From NCBI RefSeq assembly GCF_001426265.1, contig NZ_LMDG01000032.1, positions 303,900 through 367,899 of the forward strand: a stretch of 64,000 nt of DNA, in the 5' to 3' direction. This document shows, one piece after another, positions 51,617 through 60,194 of the stretch. Origin of the DNA: Rhizobium sp. Root1220 (lineage in GTDB: Bacteria; Pseudomonadota; Alphaproteobacteria; Rhizobiales; Rhizobiaceae). The stretch's first letter is position 1. Every line of letters starts with the position of its first letter. Both the position numbers and the translations under genes were made by a program. A model generated the notes under the pieces. That model searched no databases and was not told the origin of the DNA. It was given only the letters and a program-made list of their open reading frames with translations.

Positions 51617-53062
51617 GTGGCGAAAGCCGGAACGAAACAACTGCTGAGCCAAATACCGGGTGGGGGGATGGCGCTATGGCGACGAGCTACCAGCAGCATT
51701 CGCAACGCCCGTCCGGAAGTGAAGTTCATTCTGATTGCGTCGTTGGTTGTCCTGACGCTTATGTTCGTGCTCGGCCTATGGACGACGAAAAGCATCGAAA
51801 AAGCCATTATGAAGGGTGCCGGCGGCGTTGGCGCTGCCTATCTGCAAACCTTTGTTGAACCTCTGATCTCGGAGACCGACGTTCGCGAGAAGGTCGTGTC
51901 GCCTGAATTGAAAGCGAAGCTCGACCAATTGCTCGGCGACAGCCCCTTGGGACAGCACGTCCGCGAGATCAAGATCTGGAATAGAAACGGTGGCCTTTTC
52001 TACTCGACAGCCGGTCGAACCGTCGACAAGGAGGAGGTCTTCGACGAACTGAAGCGTGCCTTGAATGGCGAGGTGGTCGTCTCCCGGACGGAAACGGACA
52101 GGCACGTGTATTCCGGTGAGGAACGGCGCGCCCAATACATAGAAGTGTACGCGCCGCTTGTGCGCGATGCGCGGGGCAAGACCATTCTCGTCGGCGAGTT
52201 CTACGAACGGCCCGACTATCTCCTTGCCGAGATATCAGGCGCCTGGCGGTCGACATTGATGATTGTACTGCTGGTTTCCGTTCCGATGCTCGCGCTCCTC
52301 TATATGATCGTGCGCAGTGGAAGCCGCCTCATCGACGACCAGCACACGGCAATCCGTTCAAGCCTTCGCCACGCACTGGAACTGTCTAACCAGAACAGGC
52401 AACTTCGACTTGAGGCCGAAAGCGCCAGGCTCGAATCCGGCAAACTGAACGAAAAAATACTCGACCAGATTGGCAGCGATTTGCATGATGGGCCGATACA
52501 GGTGCTGACCCTAGTGAAGCTTCGACTCAGCGACATGCGGCCGCAAACCGGAAGCAATTCCATCACGGTTGCCGTCGACAGCATGGCGAAGCTACTTCAA
52601 TTCGTGACCGTTGTGCTGGACGACATCAGGAATATCTCATCTGGTCTCATACTACCCGAACTCGATGACCTTTCCCTGAACGAGACCATCCTGCTGGCAG
52701 TTCGTCGCCATACGGACCTCACCGGCAACCATGTGGCAATTAAGGGAAAGGTCGATGTCAATCCCAGCAAAGGCCATCTGAACATCTGCGTGTATCGGTT
52801 CATTCAGGAAGCACTGATGAATGCCTATCGTCACGCACCCGGAAATGTGCAGCAGCTGAGATACGGAACGCGGCGAAACCGGATCGCGATCGCGATCGCC
52901 GACGTAGGCACGCCGCCGAGAGCGCAAGCCATGGTGGAGAAGGACAGGGTCCGTCTCGGCCAACTCATGCAAAGGCGGCGCATACGCGCTTTTGGCGGCA
53001 AAATTCGTACAGTTCGCCGCGGGAATGGGACGCTTGTGATCGTCGTCCTCCCTCTTGGCTGA
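51617..53062 (+). CDS. Orphan sensor histidine kinase, NarL-type (HisKA_3)
   Basis: 481 aa from the GTG at 51617, preceded by GGGGGAG with a six-base spacer. Two membrane helices (about 36-56 and 215-235) enclose a periplasmic sensor region of about 160 residues. A coiled coil follows, then a HisKA_3 phospho-acceptor helix, IGSDLHDGPIQVLTLVKLRL, His near 288. The ATPase domain has the N box (YRFIQEALMNAYRHA), but the G1 box is IADVGTPP rather than DNGxG. No response regulator gene is nearby, so it is an orphan or partners in trans. It follows the reductase gene by 176 bases on the same strand. Confidence 0.88.
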   Translation: MAKAGTKQLLSQIPGGGMALWRRATSSIRNARPEVKFILIASLVVLTLMFVLGLWTTKSIEKAIMKGAGGVGAAYLQTFVEPLISETDVREKVVSPELKAKLDQLLGDSPLGQHVREIKIWNRNGGLFYSTAGRTVDKEEVFDELKRALNGEVVVSRTETDRHVYSGEERRAQYIEVYAPLVRDARGKTILVGEFYERPDYLLAEISGAWRSTLMIVLLVSVPMLALLYMIVRSGSRLIDDQHTAIRSSLRHALELSNQNRQLRLEAESARLESGKLNEKILDQIGSDLHDGPIQVLTLVKLRLSDMRPQTGSNSITVAVDSMAKLLQFVTVVLDDIRNISSGLILPELDDLSLNETILLAVRRHTDLTGNHVAIKGKVDVNPSKGHLNICVYRFIQEALMNAYRHAPGNVQQLRYGTRRNRIAIAIADVGTPPRAQAMVEKDRVRLGQLMQRRRIRAFGGKIRTVRRGNGTLVIVVLPLG

Positions 53063-53398
53063 ATCCCGACGATGCTTTGTATCAAAGCGAAAGTATCAGC
53101 TCTGCGAAGGCATTTGCCCTAGTTTTCATGCGCTCACAATGTAGTATAAATAGTAAAAAACAGATACTAAACCTTAAATAGTTAAATCATACATCGATTT
53201 ATAAAATATGATTTTCATAAATCGGGTCGCATCTGGAAAAATATATGTATTTGTTCGGAAGAAATTCGAAATATCGCCAACATAACGGAAGGTGTTCGGC
53301 GTAGATATTCAGGAATACGTAATAAGGCGTATTGGAAGGCTAATTGTTGCGCACGTTTATCTTATGCTAACTATACGGCAGGGTTGAGGGTGTGAATT
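53063..53398. other. AT-rich intergenic region before the polysaccharide gene
   Basis: About 335 bases, with 53130-53260 strongly AT-rich compared with the rest of the window (runs such as TATAAATAGTAAAAAACAG). No gene seen. It probably holds the promoter of the glycosyl-1-phosphate transferase and possibly binding sites for an AT-preferring regulator such as MucR/Ros. Confidence 0.55.
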
Positions 53399-54829
53399 AT
53401 GACCATGCCAGTGGAACAGAGCTGGGGCTCGCACCTTTCGGTCAGAAGTGACCGAAAATGGTTCGGACTTAACAGCATTGCGATCACATATATCGCTGCG
53501 ATTTCCGACTTTCTGATGCTGCTTGCAGCAACTGCGGCCGGCTATGCACTTTATGAGCCCATTGTTTTCGGGGCATTTGCCGACCCGTCCCTCTACATTG
53601 GTGTAGGGCTTCTCGTCGCAACGATCTTCGTCCTGGCAATGGGCGGCGTCCATGCTTACCGTCCCGCTCAAATCCTTGCATTTCGCCATCAACTGCTCCT
53701 GATCGTCACCCTTCTGCCGGCAGCCCTGTTGTTTCTTCTCGCTGTCGCGTTTTTCCTAAAGCTCGACATGACGATTTCACGCGGGGCAATCCTTTCAATA
53801 GCGATGCTGTCTGCCGCCGGGCTGATCGGTCTGCGGCTTATGTGGTACAGTCACTTGAAGAAGGCGATCGCGCGGGCGTCGTTCCCCACTCGTCGCGTCT
53901 TGCTTGTCTGCCCAAATGCGATGCGGACCGAAGCCATCGTTCAAAAGGCAGCGATGAGCGGGTTGTCTGTCACTTACACCATGCGGGTTTCAGACACTTT
54001 GGCTCCATCGAACGAAGCGTTCGAGCGGCACGGCATTGCCGATGTGGACGAGGTCATCGTCGCCTGGAGCGATTACGGAAACCTGCCCGCGCTTGATAAG
54101 TGCCTTTGCGCCCTGCGGCAGTTCTGCGTCCCGGTAAGCGTCATGTTCGACGGATTGATCGGCGATATCGTCGAGGGCTACACGCAGACGGTGGGTGAAA
54201 GACGTGCATTTCTGACGCATAGGCCACCGCTCGACCTTTATGAACGCGCCCTCAAGAGGGCGTTCGACATCGGCTTCTCGATCGTTGCCCTGATCGTCAT
54301 GTTCCCCATCTGCCTGGCAGTGGCGATTGCAATCAAGCTGGACAGCCGCGGTCCGGTCTTCTTTGTCCAATCGCGCAAAGGCTACAGCGGCCGCGCCTTC
54401 CGCATACTGAAGTTTCGCAGCATGACTGTCATGGAGGACGCCGCCTTCATCCGTCAGGCGACCCGCAATGATCCGCGAGTGACGCGCGTCGGCGCATTTA
54501 TCCGCTCCACGAGCCTGGACGAATTGCCGCAATTCTGGAACGTGCTGCGTGGCGATATGTCGGTCGTGGGGCCTCGCCCGCATGCACTGGCCCATGATGA
54601 CCTCTATGGCGCACTTATCGCGCAGTACGCATCGCGCAGGCATGTCAAACCCGGCCTGACTGGCTGGGCCCAGATCAGTGGTTACAGGGGTGAGACGCCA
54701 ACAGTCGAAAAGATGGCAGGGCGCGTTCACCACGACATTTGGTACATCAATAACTGGTCGCTCTGGCTTGACCTGAAGATTGTCTTGCTGACGACCATAA
54801 GCATGTTGGATCGCAGAAACGTATACTAG
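53399..54829 (+). CDS. Polyprenyl-phosphate sugar-1-phosphate transferase (WcaJ/ExoY-like)
   Basis: 476 aa. Starts exopolysaccharide repeat-unit synthesis by moving a hexose-1-phosphate onto undecaprenyl phosphate in the inner membrane. Four or five N-terminal membrane helices (about 20-150), a cytoplasmic Rossmann-like middle domain (about 150-270), then the bacterial sugar transferase domain (about 280-470): KRAFDIGFSIVALIVMFPICL, SRGPVFFVQSRKGYSG, ILKFRSM, DELPQFWNVLRGDMSVVGPRPH and VKPGLTGWAQISG. AGGG lies eight bases upstream. Followed by rfbC after 18 bases. The sugar donor (Glc or Gal) cannot be decided. Confidence 0.92.
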   Translation: MTMPVEQSWGSHLSVRSDRKWFGLNSIAITYIAAISDFLMLLAATAAGYALYEPIVFGAFADPSLYIGVGLLVATIFVLAMGGVHAYRPAQILAFRHQLLLIVTLLPAALLFLLAVAFFLKLDMTISRGAILSIAMLSAAGLIGLRLMWYSHLKKAIARASFPTRRVLLVCPNAMRTEAIVQKAAMSGLSVTYTMRVSDTLAPSNEAFERHGIADVDEVIVAWSDYGNLPALDKCLCALRQFCVPVSVMFDGLIGDIVEGYTQTVGERRAFLTHRPPLDLYERALKRAFDIGFSIVALIVMFPICLAVAIAIKLDSRGPVFFVQSRKGYSGRAFRILKFRSMTVMEDAAFIRQATRNDPRVTRVGAFIRSTSLDELPQFWNVLRGDMSVVGPRPHALAHDDLYGALIAQYASRRHVKPGLTGWAQISGYRGETPTVEKMAGRVHHDIWYINNWSLWLDLKIVLLTTISMLDRRNVY

Positions 54830-54847
54830 GACTTCATCTCTGGTTTA

Positions 54848-55423
54848 GTGTTTGCGTTGGTTGGAGAGGTGACGTCGCTGGAAATAGTTGACGTGCTGCT
54901 CATCGAGCCGACCGTCTTTGGCGATGACCGGGGCTTCTTCTTCGAGAGCTTCAATCAGGCCCAGTTCGATGCGGTTGTCGGTCGCAACGTTTCGTTCGTG
55001 CAGGACAACCATTCCAAGTCGGCCAAAGGCGTCCTGAGGGGACTTCATTACCAGATCCGGGAACCGCAGGGGAAACTGGTGCGGGTCGTCGAGGGAGAGG
55101 TTTTCGACGTTGCCGTCGACATGCGCCGGGCGTCGCCCACTTTCGGCAAATGGGTCGGTGAGGTTCTTTCCGCCGAGAGCAAGCGGCAGCTCTGGATTCC
55201 ACCGGGCTTTGCCCACGGGTTTCTCGTCCTTTCGGATTCTGCTCAATTTCTCTACAAGACGACCGATTTCTATTCGCCCGAAAACGAACGTGCCGTCATC
55301 TGGAATGACGCGACCCTGGATATTCGCTGGCCAATCAACGGCATGCCGATCCTTTCAGCGAAGGATGCCGTTGCACCGTCCCTGGACAGGGCGGAGGTAT
55401 TCGCCGCCGCCACGGACTTCTAG
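54848..55423 (+). CDS. rfbC: dTDP-4-dehydrorhamnose 3,5-epimerase
   Basis: 191 aa cupin enzyme of dTDP-L-rhamnose synthesis. Family motifs: VFGDDRGFFFESFNQ, VQDNHSKSAKGVLRGLHYQ with the catalytic His, GKLVRVVEGEVFDVAVDMR, WIPPGFAHGFLVLSDSAQFLYKTTDFY and WNDATLDIRWPI. Start uncertain: GTG at 54848 gives seven to ten residues more than the usual N-terminus, and no well-placed ribosome site is seen. No rfbA, rfbB or rfbD is adjacent, so dTDP-sugar supply must come from elsewhere in the genome. Confidence 0.93.
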   Translation: MFALVGEVTSLEIVDVLLIEPTVFGDDRGFFFESFNQAQFDAVVGRNVSFVQDNHSKSAKGVLRGLHYQIREPQGKLVRVVEGEVFDVAVDMRRASPTFGKWVGEVLSAESKRQLWIPPGFAHGFLVLSDSAQFLYKTTDFYSPENERAVIWNDATLDIRWPINGMPILSAKDAVAPSLDRAEVFAAATDF

Positions 55424-55600
55424 CGACTAGTCCTGGCAACTTTCGACATGTTCCAGGTGAGATTCGGCACTGCCAGTCAAACGGCATGTGTGTCGAGCGC
55501 TGCAGCCCTCATCCGCTCTCCACTTTAGACGCTTTCCGGAAACGTTTTAGTGTGGCAGATAGGGAGGCACAGCGTTCGATCGGGAGGAAGATTGTCGCAG

Positions 55601-56638
55601 ATGAAGGGAATTCGCCAGCTTGCCAGGCACCTCGACATTTCGATCGGGACTGTTTCGCGTGCGTTGAACGGCAAGCCCGACGTCAACGAGGAGACGCGCA
55701 AGCGTGTGCTCGCCGCGGCCGAAGAACTCGGCTACGTGGCAAACCAATCCGGGCGCAGCCTTCGGCAGGGTACGACCAATGTGATCGGGCTGATGATCGA
55801 ATCCACCAAGGAAACGGTCGAGAACAGCGACAACTTCTTCCTGGGCGTTACTGGCGGGCTGCAGAGCGTCCTGGCGCGCCACAAGCTCGACCTGATCATG
55901 CTGCCGTGCCCGAATGACGAGGATCCCCATGAATATCTGAAGCGCATGGTGGCGCGCCGCGTCGTCGATGCCTTGATCATCTCGGCCACCCAACGTGTCG
56001 ATAAGCGCATCGATCTTCTCGTGAAGGCAAAGATTCCGTTCGTGGCGCTGGGACGCAGCTCCTCTGGCGGCAGCTATACATGGATCGACCTTGACTTTGA
56101 GGGTGTTGCCGCTTCCGCCGTCGATCGCCTGGTTTCAAAGGGCCATCGGCGCATCGCCATTGCCGCGCCGTCAAACGATATCAATCTCGGCTATATCTTC
56201 GTCGATGCCTATCAACGGTCGCTGGAACGGCATGGCATCGCATATGATCCGTCTCTCGTGATCCGCGTCAAATCGAGCGAGCAGGGCGGCTATCAAGCCG
56301 GCCACGAAATGCTCCGGCTCGATGGCAAGCCGACGGCAATCATCCTGATCTACGAACTGATGGCGATCGGATTTTACCGCCGATTGACCGAAGCCGGCGT
56401 CGTACCCGGCCGCGATGTCGCCGTTATCGGCTTCCGCGAGGAACCGCGTGGGAAATTTCTGCAGCCGTCTCTCACCTGCTTTCGCATGTCGCTGCGTGAT
56501 CTCGGTGTGGAACTTGCCGAAACGCTGCTCGCGACGATGCCTGCCTATTCGGAGCACTATCCCAAGGGGGTGCACAACACCATCTGGCCGCTCGAACTCG
56601 TCCCCGGCGAGAGCGATGCCTTCACTCTCGCGAACTGA
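55601..56638 (+). CDS. LacI-family transcriptional regulator (near glycerate kinase)
   Basis: 345 aa. N-terminal helix-turn-helix GIRQLARHLDISIGTVSRALNGKPDVNEETRKRVL (residues 3-37), hinge helix GYVANQSGRSLRQG, then a sugar-binding periplasmic-like domain. Start ATG at 55601; a TTG at 55592 is better spaced from GGGAGGA and may be the true start. It ends 14 bases before the glycerate 2-kinase gene and probably controls it in one operon. Confidence 0.92.
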   Translation: MKGIRQLARHLDISIGTVSRALNGKPDVNEETRKRVLAAAEELGYVANQSGRSLRQGTTNVIGLMIESTKETVENSDNFFLGVTGGLQSVLARHKLDLIMLPCPNDEDPHEYLKRMVARRVVDALIISATQRVDKRIDLLVKAKIPFVALGRSSSGGSYTWIDLDFEGVAASAVDRLVSKGHRRIAIAAPSNDINLGYIFVDAYQRSLERHGIAYDPSLVIRVKSSEQGGYQAGHEMLRLDGKPTAIILIYELMAIGFYRRLTEAGVVPGRDVAVIGFREEPRGKFLQPSLTCFRMSLRDLGVELAETLLATMPAYSEHYPKGVHNTIWPLELVPGESDAFTLAN

Positions 56639-56652
56639 TTGGAAAGCGTCCA

Positions 56653-57906
56653 ATGCAACCCCGTGACTTCCTTACGAGCCTGTTCAACGCCGCGGTCCTC
56701 GCCGCAGATCCGCTGACAGGAATCACGGCACATCTTCCCGAAAAACCAAAGGGCAAGACAGTGGTCGTCGGCGCCGGCAAGGGGGCCGCGCAGATGGCGC
56801 GCGCGCTCGAAAGTGTCTGGGACGGCCCGTTGGAAGGCGTTGTCGTCACGCGCTACGGCTACGGTTGCGACACGCAGGGCATCGAAATTATCGAGGCCTC
56901 ACATCCGGTGCCGGATCGTTCCGGGTTGGCCGCCGCCGAGCGGTTGATGCAGACGGTGCGCGATCTGACCGCGGACGACCTCGTGATCGCTCTCGTCTGC
57001 GGCGGGGGTTCGGCCCTGCTTCCGGCTCCTCCACACGGTTTGACGCTGGAGGACGAGATTGCATTGAACGAGGCGTTGCTTGCCTCGGGAGCGCCGATTT
57101 CGCTTATGAACGTCGTGCGCAAGCATCTATCGACCATCAAGGGCGGGCGGTTGGCTGCGGCAACGAAAGCGCGCGTTGTCAGCCTCATCGTTTCCGATAT
57201 TCCCGGTGACAATCCGGCCCATGTTTCGTCGGGGCCGACGGTTCCGGACCGCTCGACGCGACATGATGCACTGGCAATCATCAAGCAGTATGGTTTGGAG
57301 CTGCCGCAAGCGGCCCTCGATCATCTTGCCTCGCCGGCGGCTGATGCGCCGAACCCCGATGATCCGGTCTTCGCACGCCACGCTTGTCACATTGTTGCTT
57401 CTGCTGGCGTCTCGCTGGAGGCCGCAGCCGCTCTCGCGATGTCGCAAGGAATCGCGCCCGCTATCCTCTCTGATTCCATTGAGGGCGAGTCACGCGATGT
57501 CGCTCTGGTGCACGCTGCCATCGCTCGGGAAGTGCTTGGCAAGAACAGGCCATTCGCCAAACCGGTCGTCATTCTCTCCGGCGGCGAGACGACCGTGACC
57601 TTGCGGGGCAGGGGGGGCAGGGGCGGCCGAAACGGTGAGTTTGCACTTGCCATGGCACTCGCGATCGAGGGACATGACCTGCACCTGCTTGCGGCCGATA
57701 CCGATGGAATCGATGGCTCGGAGGACAATGCCGGCGCCTTCGTGGACGGCGAAACGACAAAGCGACTGCGGGCCGCAGGCCATGATCCCCGGCGCTTGCT
57801 CGACGGCAATGACAGCTACAGCGGGTTCTCCGCGACCGGCGATCTGTTCGAGACGGGCCCGACCGGCACGAATGTCAACGACTTCCGTGCCATCCTGATT
57901 CGTTGA
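56653..57906 (+). CDS. Glycerate 2-kinase (TtuD/MOFRL family)
   Basis: 417 aa. Phosphorylates D-glycerate to 2-phosphoglycerate in tartrate, hydroxypyruvate or glyoxylate use. Motifs: VVVGAGKGAAQMARALE, ASHPVPDRSG, LVCGGGSALLPAPP, NVVRKHLSTIKGGRLA, SDIPGDNPAHVSSGPTVPD, ILSGGETTVTLRGRGGRGGRNGEFAL and ADTDGIDGSEDNAGAFVDG of the MOFRL domain. Older names include hydroxypyruvate reductase, now considered wrong for this family. It follows the LacI regulator by 14 bases. Confidence 0.93.
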   Translation: MQPRDFLTSLFNAAVLAADPLTGITAHLPEKPKGKTVVVGAGKGAAQMARALESVWDGPLEGVVVTRYGYGCDTQGIEIIEASHPVPDRSGLAAAERLMQTVRDLTADDLVIALVCGGGSALLPAPPHGLTLEDEIALNEALLASGAPISLMNVVRKHLSTIKGGRLAAATKARVVSLIVSDIPGDNPAHVSSGPTVPDRSTRHDALAIIKQYGLELPQAALDHLASPAADAPNPDDPVFARHACHIVASAGVSLEAAAALAMSQGIAPAILSDSIEGESRDVALVHAAIAREVLGKNRPFAKPVVILSGGETTVTLRGRGGRGGRNGEFALAMALAIEGHDLHLLAADTDGIDGSEDNAGAFVDGETTKRLRAAGHDPRRLLDGNDSYSGFSATGDLFETGPTGTNVNDFRAILIR

Positions 57907-57997
57907 AGCCCGTTCTCGGTACCCGCCGCCAAACCAACCCAAGACGGGCGCCAATCTTTCGTGGCGTGCACAGCCGACATACCTTCTCATACATAGA

Positions 57998-58693
57998 TCA
58001 GGCGCTAACGACGGCCAACGGCGGCCGCTGCGGAACGTATGCCCGTCCATAGGCACGAAGGAACGTGCGCACGGCGTTGCGGGCTGCACCCTCCAGCTGT
58101 TCATCGGTAGGCGTTCCACCAAACAATGTAACCAGCTGCAGATCTGCGTTGCCGAGCGCCACGAACTGCCGCGCTGCTACATCGAAATCGTCAATAACCA
58201 GCTCCCCGCTGTGGCTAAGCCTTGCCAGAAGCGCCGACAGCGCGTTCGTCAGCTTTCCGGGGCCTTGCTGCCGCCACGATTCGAAGAGGTGGGGATAATA
58301 CTCACCTTCGGTCTGCACCAGCTTGCGCAGGAACTTGCCGTCATGATTGCAGACGCAGTTCTTGCTGAGCCGGACCGCGAATGCGGTCAGGTCGTCCTCA
58401 AGGTTATCCGCCTTGTCAGGAAAGCTCGACAGAACCGAAAACAGCATGGCATTGGCGCGGCTCGTCACATCGTCGACGACTGCGACAAACAGCGTTTCCT
58501 TGTCGCGGTAGTGGTTGTAGATGGTCTGACGCGATACGCAGGCCGCAGCTGCGATCTCGTCGATGCTCGCACCGGAAAATCCCTGGCGGCAGAAAACGTT
58601 CGCTGCAGCCTCCAGAATCGACAAGCGCTTGGCACATTGCCCGCGCATCGTATGTCCTGCGGCTTTCCTCGCCGGTGTCATCTTACTTTTCAT
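57998..58693 (-). CDS. TetR/AcrR-family transcriptional regulator
   Basis: 231 aa from the ATG at 58693. No ribosome site there; the ATG at 58648 (MRGQC) has AGGA six bases upstream and may be the real start. Helix-turn-helix: SILEAAANVFCRQGFSGASIDEIAAAACVSRQTIYNHYRDKETLF. The C-terminal ligand domain is of the AefR/YcdC-like type (FLRKLVQTEGEYYPHLFESW). It is divergent from the Bcr/CflA exporter, with a palindrome over the likely promoter between them. Confidence 0.92.
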   Translation of the reverse strand: MKSKMTPARKAAGHTMRGQCAKRLSILEAAANVFCRQGFSGASIDEIAAAACVSRQTIYNHYRDKETLFVAVVDDVTSRANAMLFSVLSSFPDKADNLEDDLTAFAVRLSKNCVCNHDGKFLRKLVQTEGEYYPHLFESWRQQGPGKLTNALSALLARLSHSGELVIDDFDVAARQFVALGNADLQLVTLFGGTPTDEQLEGAARNAVRTFLRAYGRAYVPQRPPLAVVSA

Positions 58694-58713
58694 AAAAGCG
58701 AAGATAATGCGTA

Positions 58714-58742
58714 TTGACGTTTTAGACAATGGTGTCTAATTT
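58714..58742 (+). promoter_or_regulatory. Exporter promoter with overlapping TetR-type operator
   Basis: TTGACG (58714-58719), a 17-base spacer and TAATTT (58737-58742) form a likely promoter toward the exporter. Inside the spacer and -10 lies TTAGACA-ATGG-TGTCTAA (58722-58739), a perfect 7-bp inverted repeat. A repressor bound here would block RNA polymerase. Confidence 0.65.
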
Positions 58743-58896
58743 GACATCCGTGTCCAGATTTATTGACACGTTGGTAGCAGGCGCGCGGGTCCTCCCAAGC
58801 GCGCGTTCGCCGGCCGCCGAACTCAAGAACCTTCGAGAGCAATGTGGCGGAGCGACAATCCGGTCCCTTCGCGCGGTTTCATGAAAGACAACGACT

Positions 58897-60096
58897 ATGA
58901 CGGCTCCCTTCTTTCGCATTGCCCTCATCCTGGGCCTGCTTTCGGCCATCGGTCCCTTCGCGATCGACATGTACCTTCCGGCGCTTCCCACGATCGGGCA
59001 GGATCTCCATGCGGATAACAGCGTTACGCAGCTGACGCTTCTCGCCTTCTTCATCTCCTTTGCGCTCGCCCAGCTTCTCTACGGTCCGATCTCGGACATT
59101 TGGGGACGCAAGGTGCCGCTCTATCTCGGCATCGGCATTTTCGCGCTCGCCAGCATCGGCTGCGCGCTGGCGACAAACATCGAAACTTTGATTGTCTTCC
59201 GCTTCATTCAGGGCATCGGTGGTGCTGCGGGCATGGTCGTGCCGCGTGCAATCGTCCGCGACATGCACACCGGCGTCCAGGCTGCCCGCCTGATGTCGCT
59301 GCTGATGCTGGTCTTCAGCATCTCGCCGATCCTTGCACCGCTAACGGGAAGTGCCGTTATCCAGTTCTATGGTTGGCGTGGCGTCTTCTGGGCGGTCATG
59401 ATCGCCGCGTTCATCGGCCTCGTTCTTCTGGCGACGCAGCTCGACGAGACCCGAACGCAGCAGGATCGCGCCGGGAGCAGTTTCAAAACGGCGCTCACGG
59501 CCTATGCCTTTCTTCTTCGCGATCGCAACTTCCTGACCCTGACCTTCATCGGCGGTCTCGGCATTTCCGGCTTCCTTGTCTATCTCGCCAACTCCTCCTT
59601 CATACTGATCGAGCACTACGGACTGACGCCGGTGCAATACAGCTTCGCCTTCTCGATCAATGCCGTGTCGTTCTTCACGGTGTCACAGGCCACCGGCTGG
59701 CTCGGCGAGCGCTTCGGCCTCGTGCGTGTCATGCGCGTTGCCGTCGCCGCCTTTGCCTTCGTGATGGTTGCGTTCGCGGCCCTGATGTCGGCTGGCTTCG
59801 ATCAGCTGCCGGTGATGATGGTCCTGCTCTTCATCGGCTATGGCTTCCTCGGCCTCGTCATCCCGACGAGCGCGGTGCTCGCCCTTGAGGATCACGGTGA
59901 GATTGCCGGGACAGCATCGTCGCTTATGGGCACGCTGCACTTCGTCATTGCCGCCGTGGCCATGGTGATTTCTGCGTTGTTTGCGGATGGCACGGCCATG
60001 CCGATGGCGGTGGGCATCGCGCTCTGCGCCTTGTTCGCCTTCCTGCTGACGCAGGCGACGCTCGGCCGCCGCGCTGTTGCTGCTCCGGCGGAGTAA
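58897..60096 (+). CDS. Bcr/CflA-family multidrug efflux MFS transporter
   Basis: 399 aa, about 12 membrane helices. Family signature: LLSAIGPFAIDMYLPALPTIGQDL near the N-terminus, YGPISDIWGRKVPLYLG (MFS motif A), RFIQGIGGAAGMVVPRAIVRDMH and FSISPILAPLTGSAVIQFYGW (antiporter motif C region). Probably exports drugs or toxic metabolites by proton antiport. No strong ribosome site. Control by the divergent TetR is likely because of the operator in its promoter. Confidence 0.93.
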   Translation: MTAPFFRIALILGLLSAIGPFAIDMYLPALPTIGQDLHADNSVTQLTLLAFFISFALAQLLYGPISDIWGRKVPLYLGIGIFALASIGCALATNIETLIVFRFIQGIGGAAGMVVPRAIVRDMHTGVQAARLMSLLMLVFSISPILAPLTGSAVIQFYGWRGVFWAVMIAAFIGLVLLATQLDETRTQQDRAGSSFKTALTAYAFLLRDRNFLTLTFIGGLGISGFLVYLANSSFILIEHYGLTPVQYSFAFSINAVSFFTVSQATGWLGERFGLVRVMRVAVAAFAFVMVAFAALMSAGFDQLPVMMVLLFIGYGFLGLVIPTSAVLALEDHGEIAGTASSLMGTLHFVIAAVAMVISALFADGTAMPMAVGIALCALFAFLLTQATLGRRAVAAPAE

Positions 60097-60103
60097 GTAT
60101 GAG

Positions 60104-60127
60104 GCCGCACCCGCTTGAGGGTGCGGC
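60104..60127. terminator. Hairpin between convergent exporter and phosphodiesterase genes
   Basis: Perfect 9-bp inverted repeat GCCGCACCC and GGGTGCGGC with loop GCTTGA, seven bases after the exporter stop. No T-run. It may end transcription from both sides. Confidence 0.5.
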
Positions 60128-60194
60128 TATCAACCAGATCGTCGTGATCAAAACAGCGACGACTTAGGTGGCAGCCGATGTCACCTCCGTTCGG

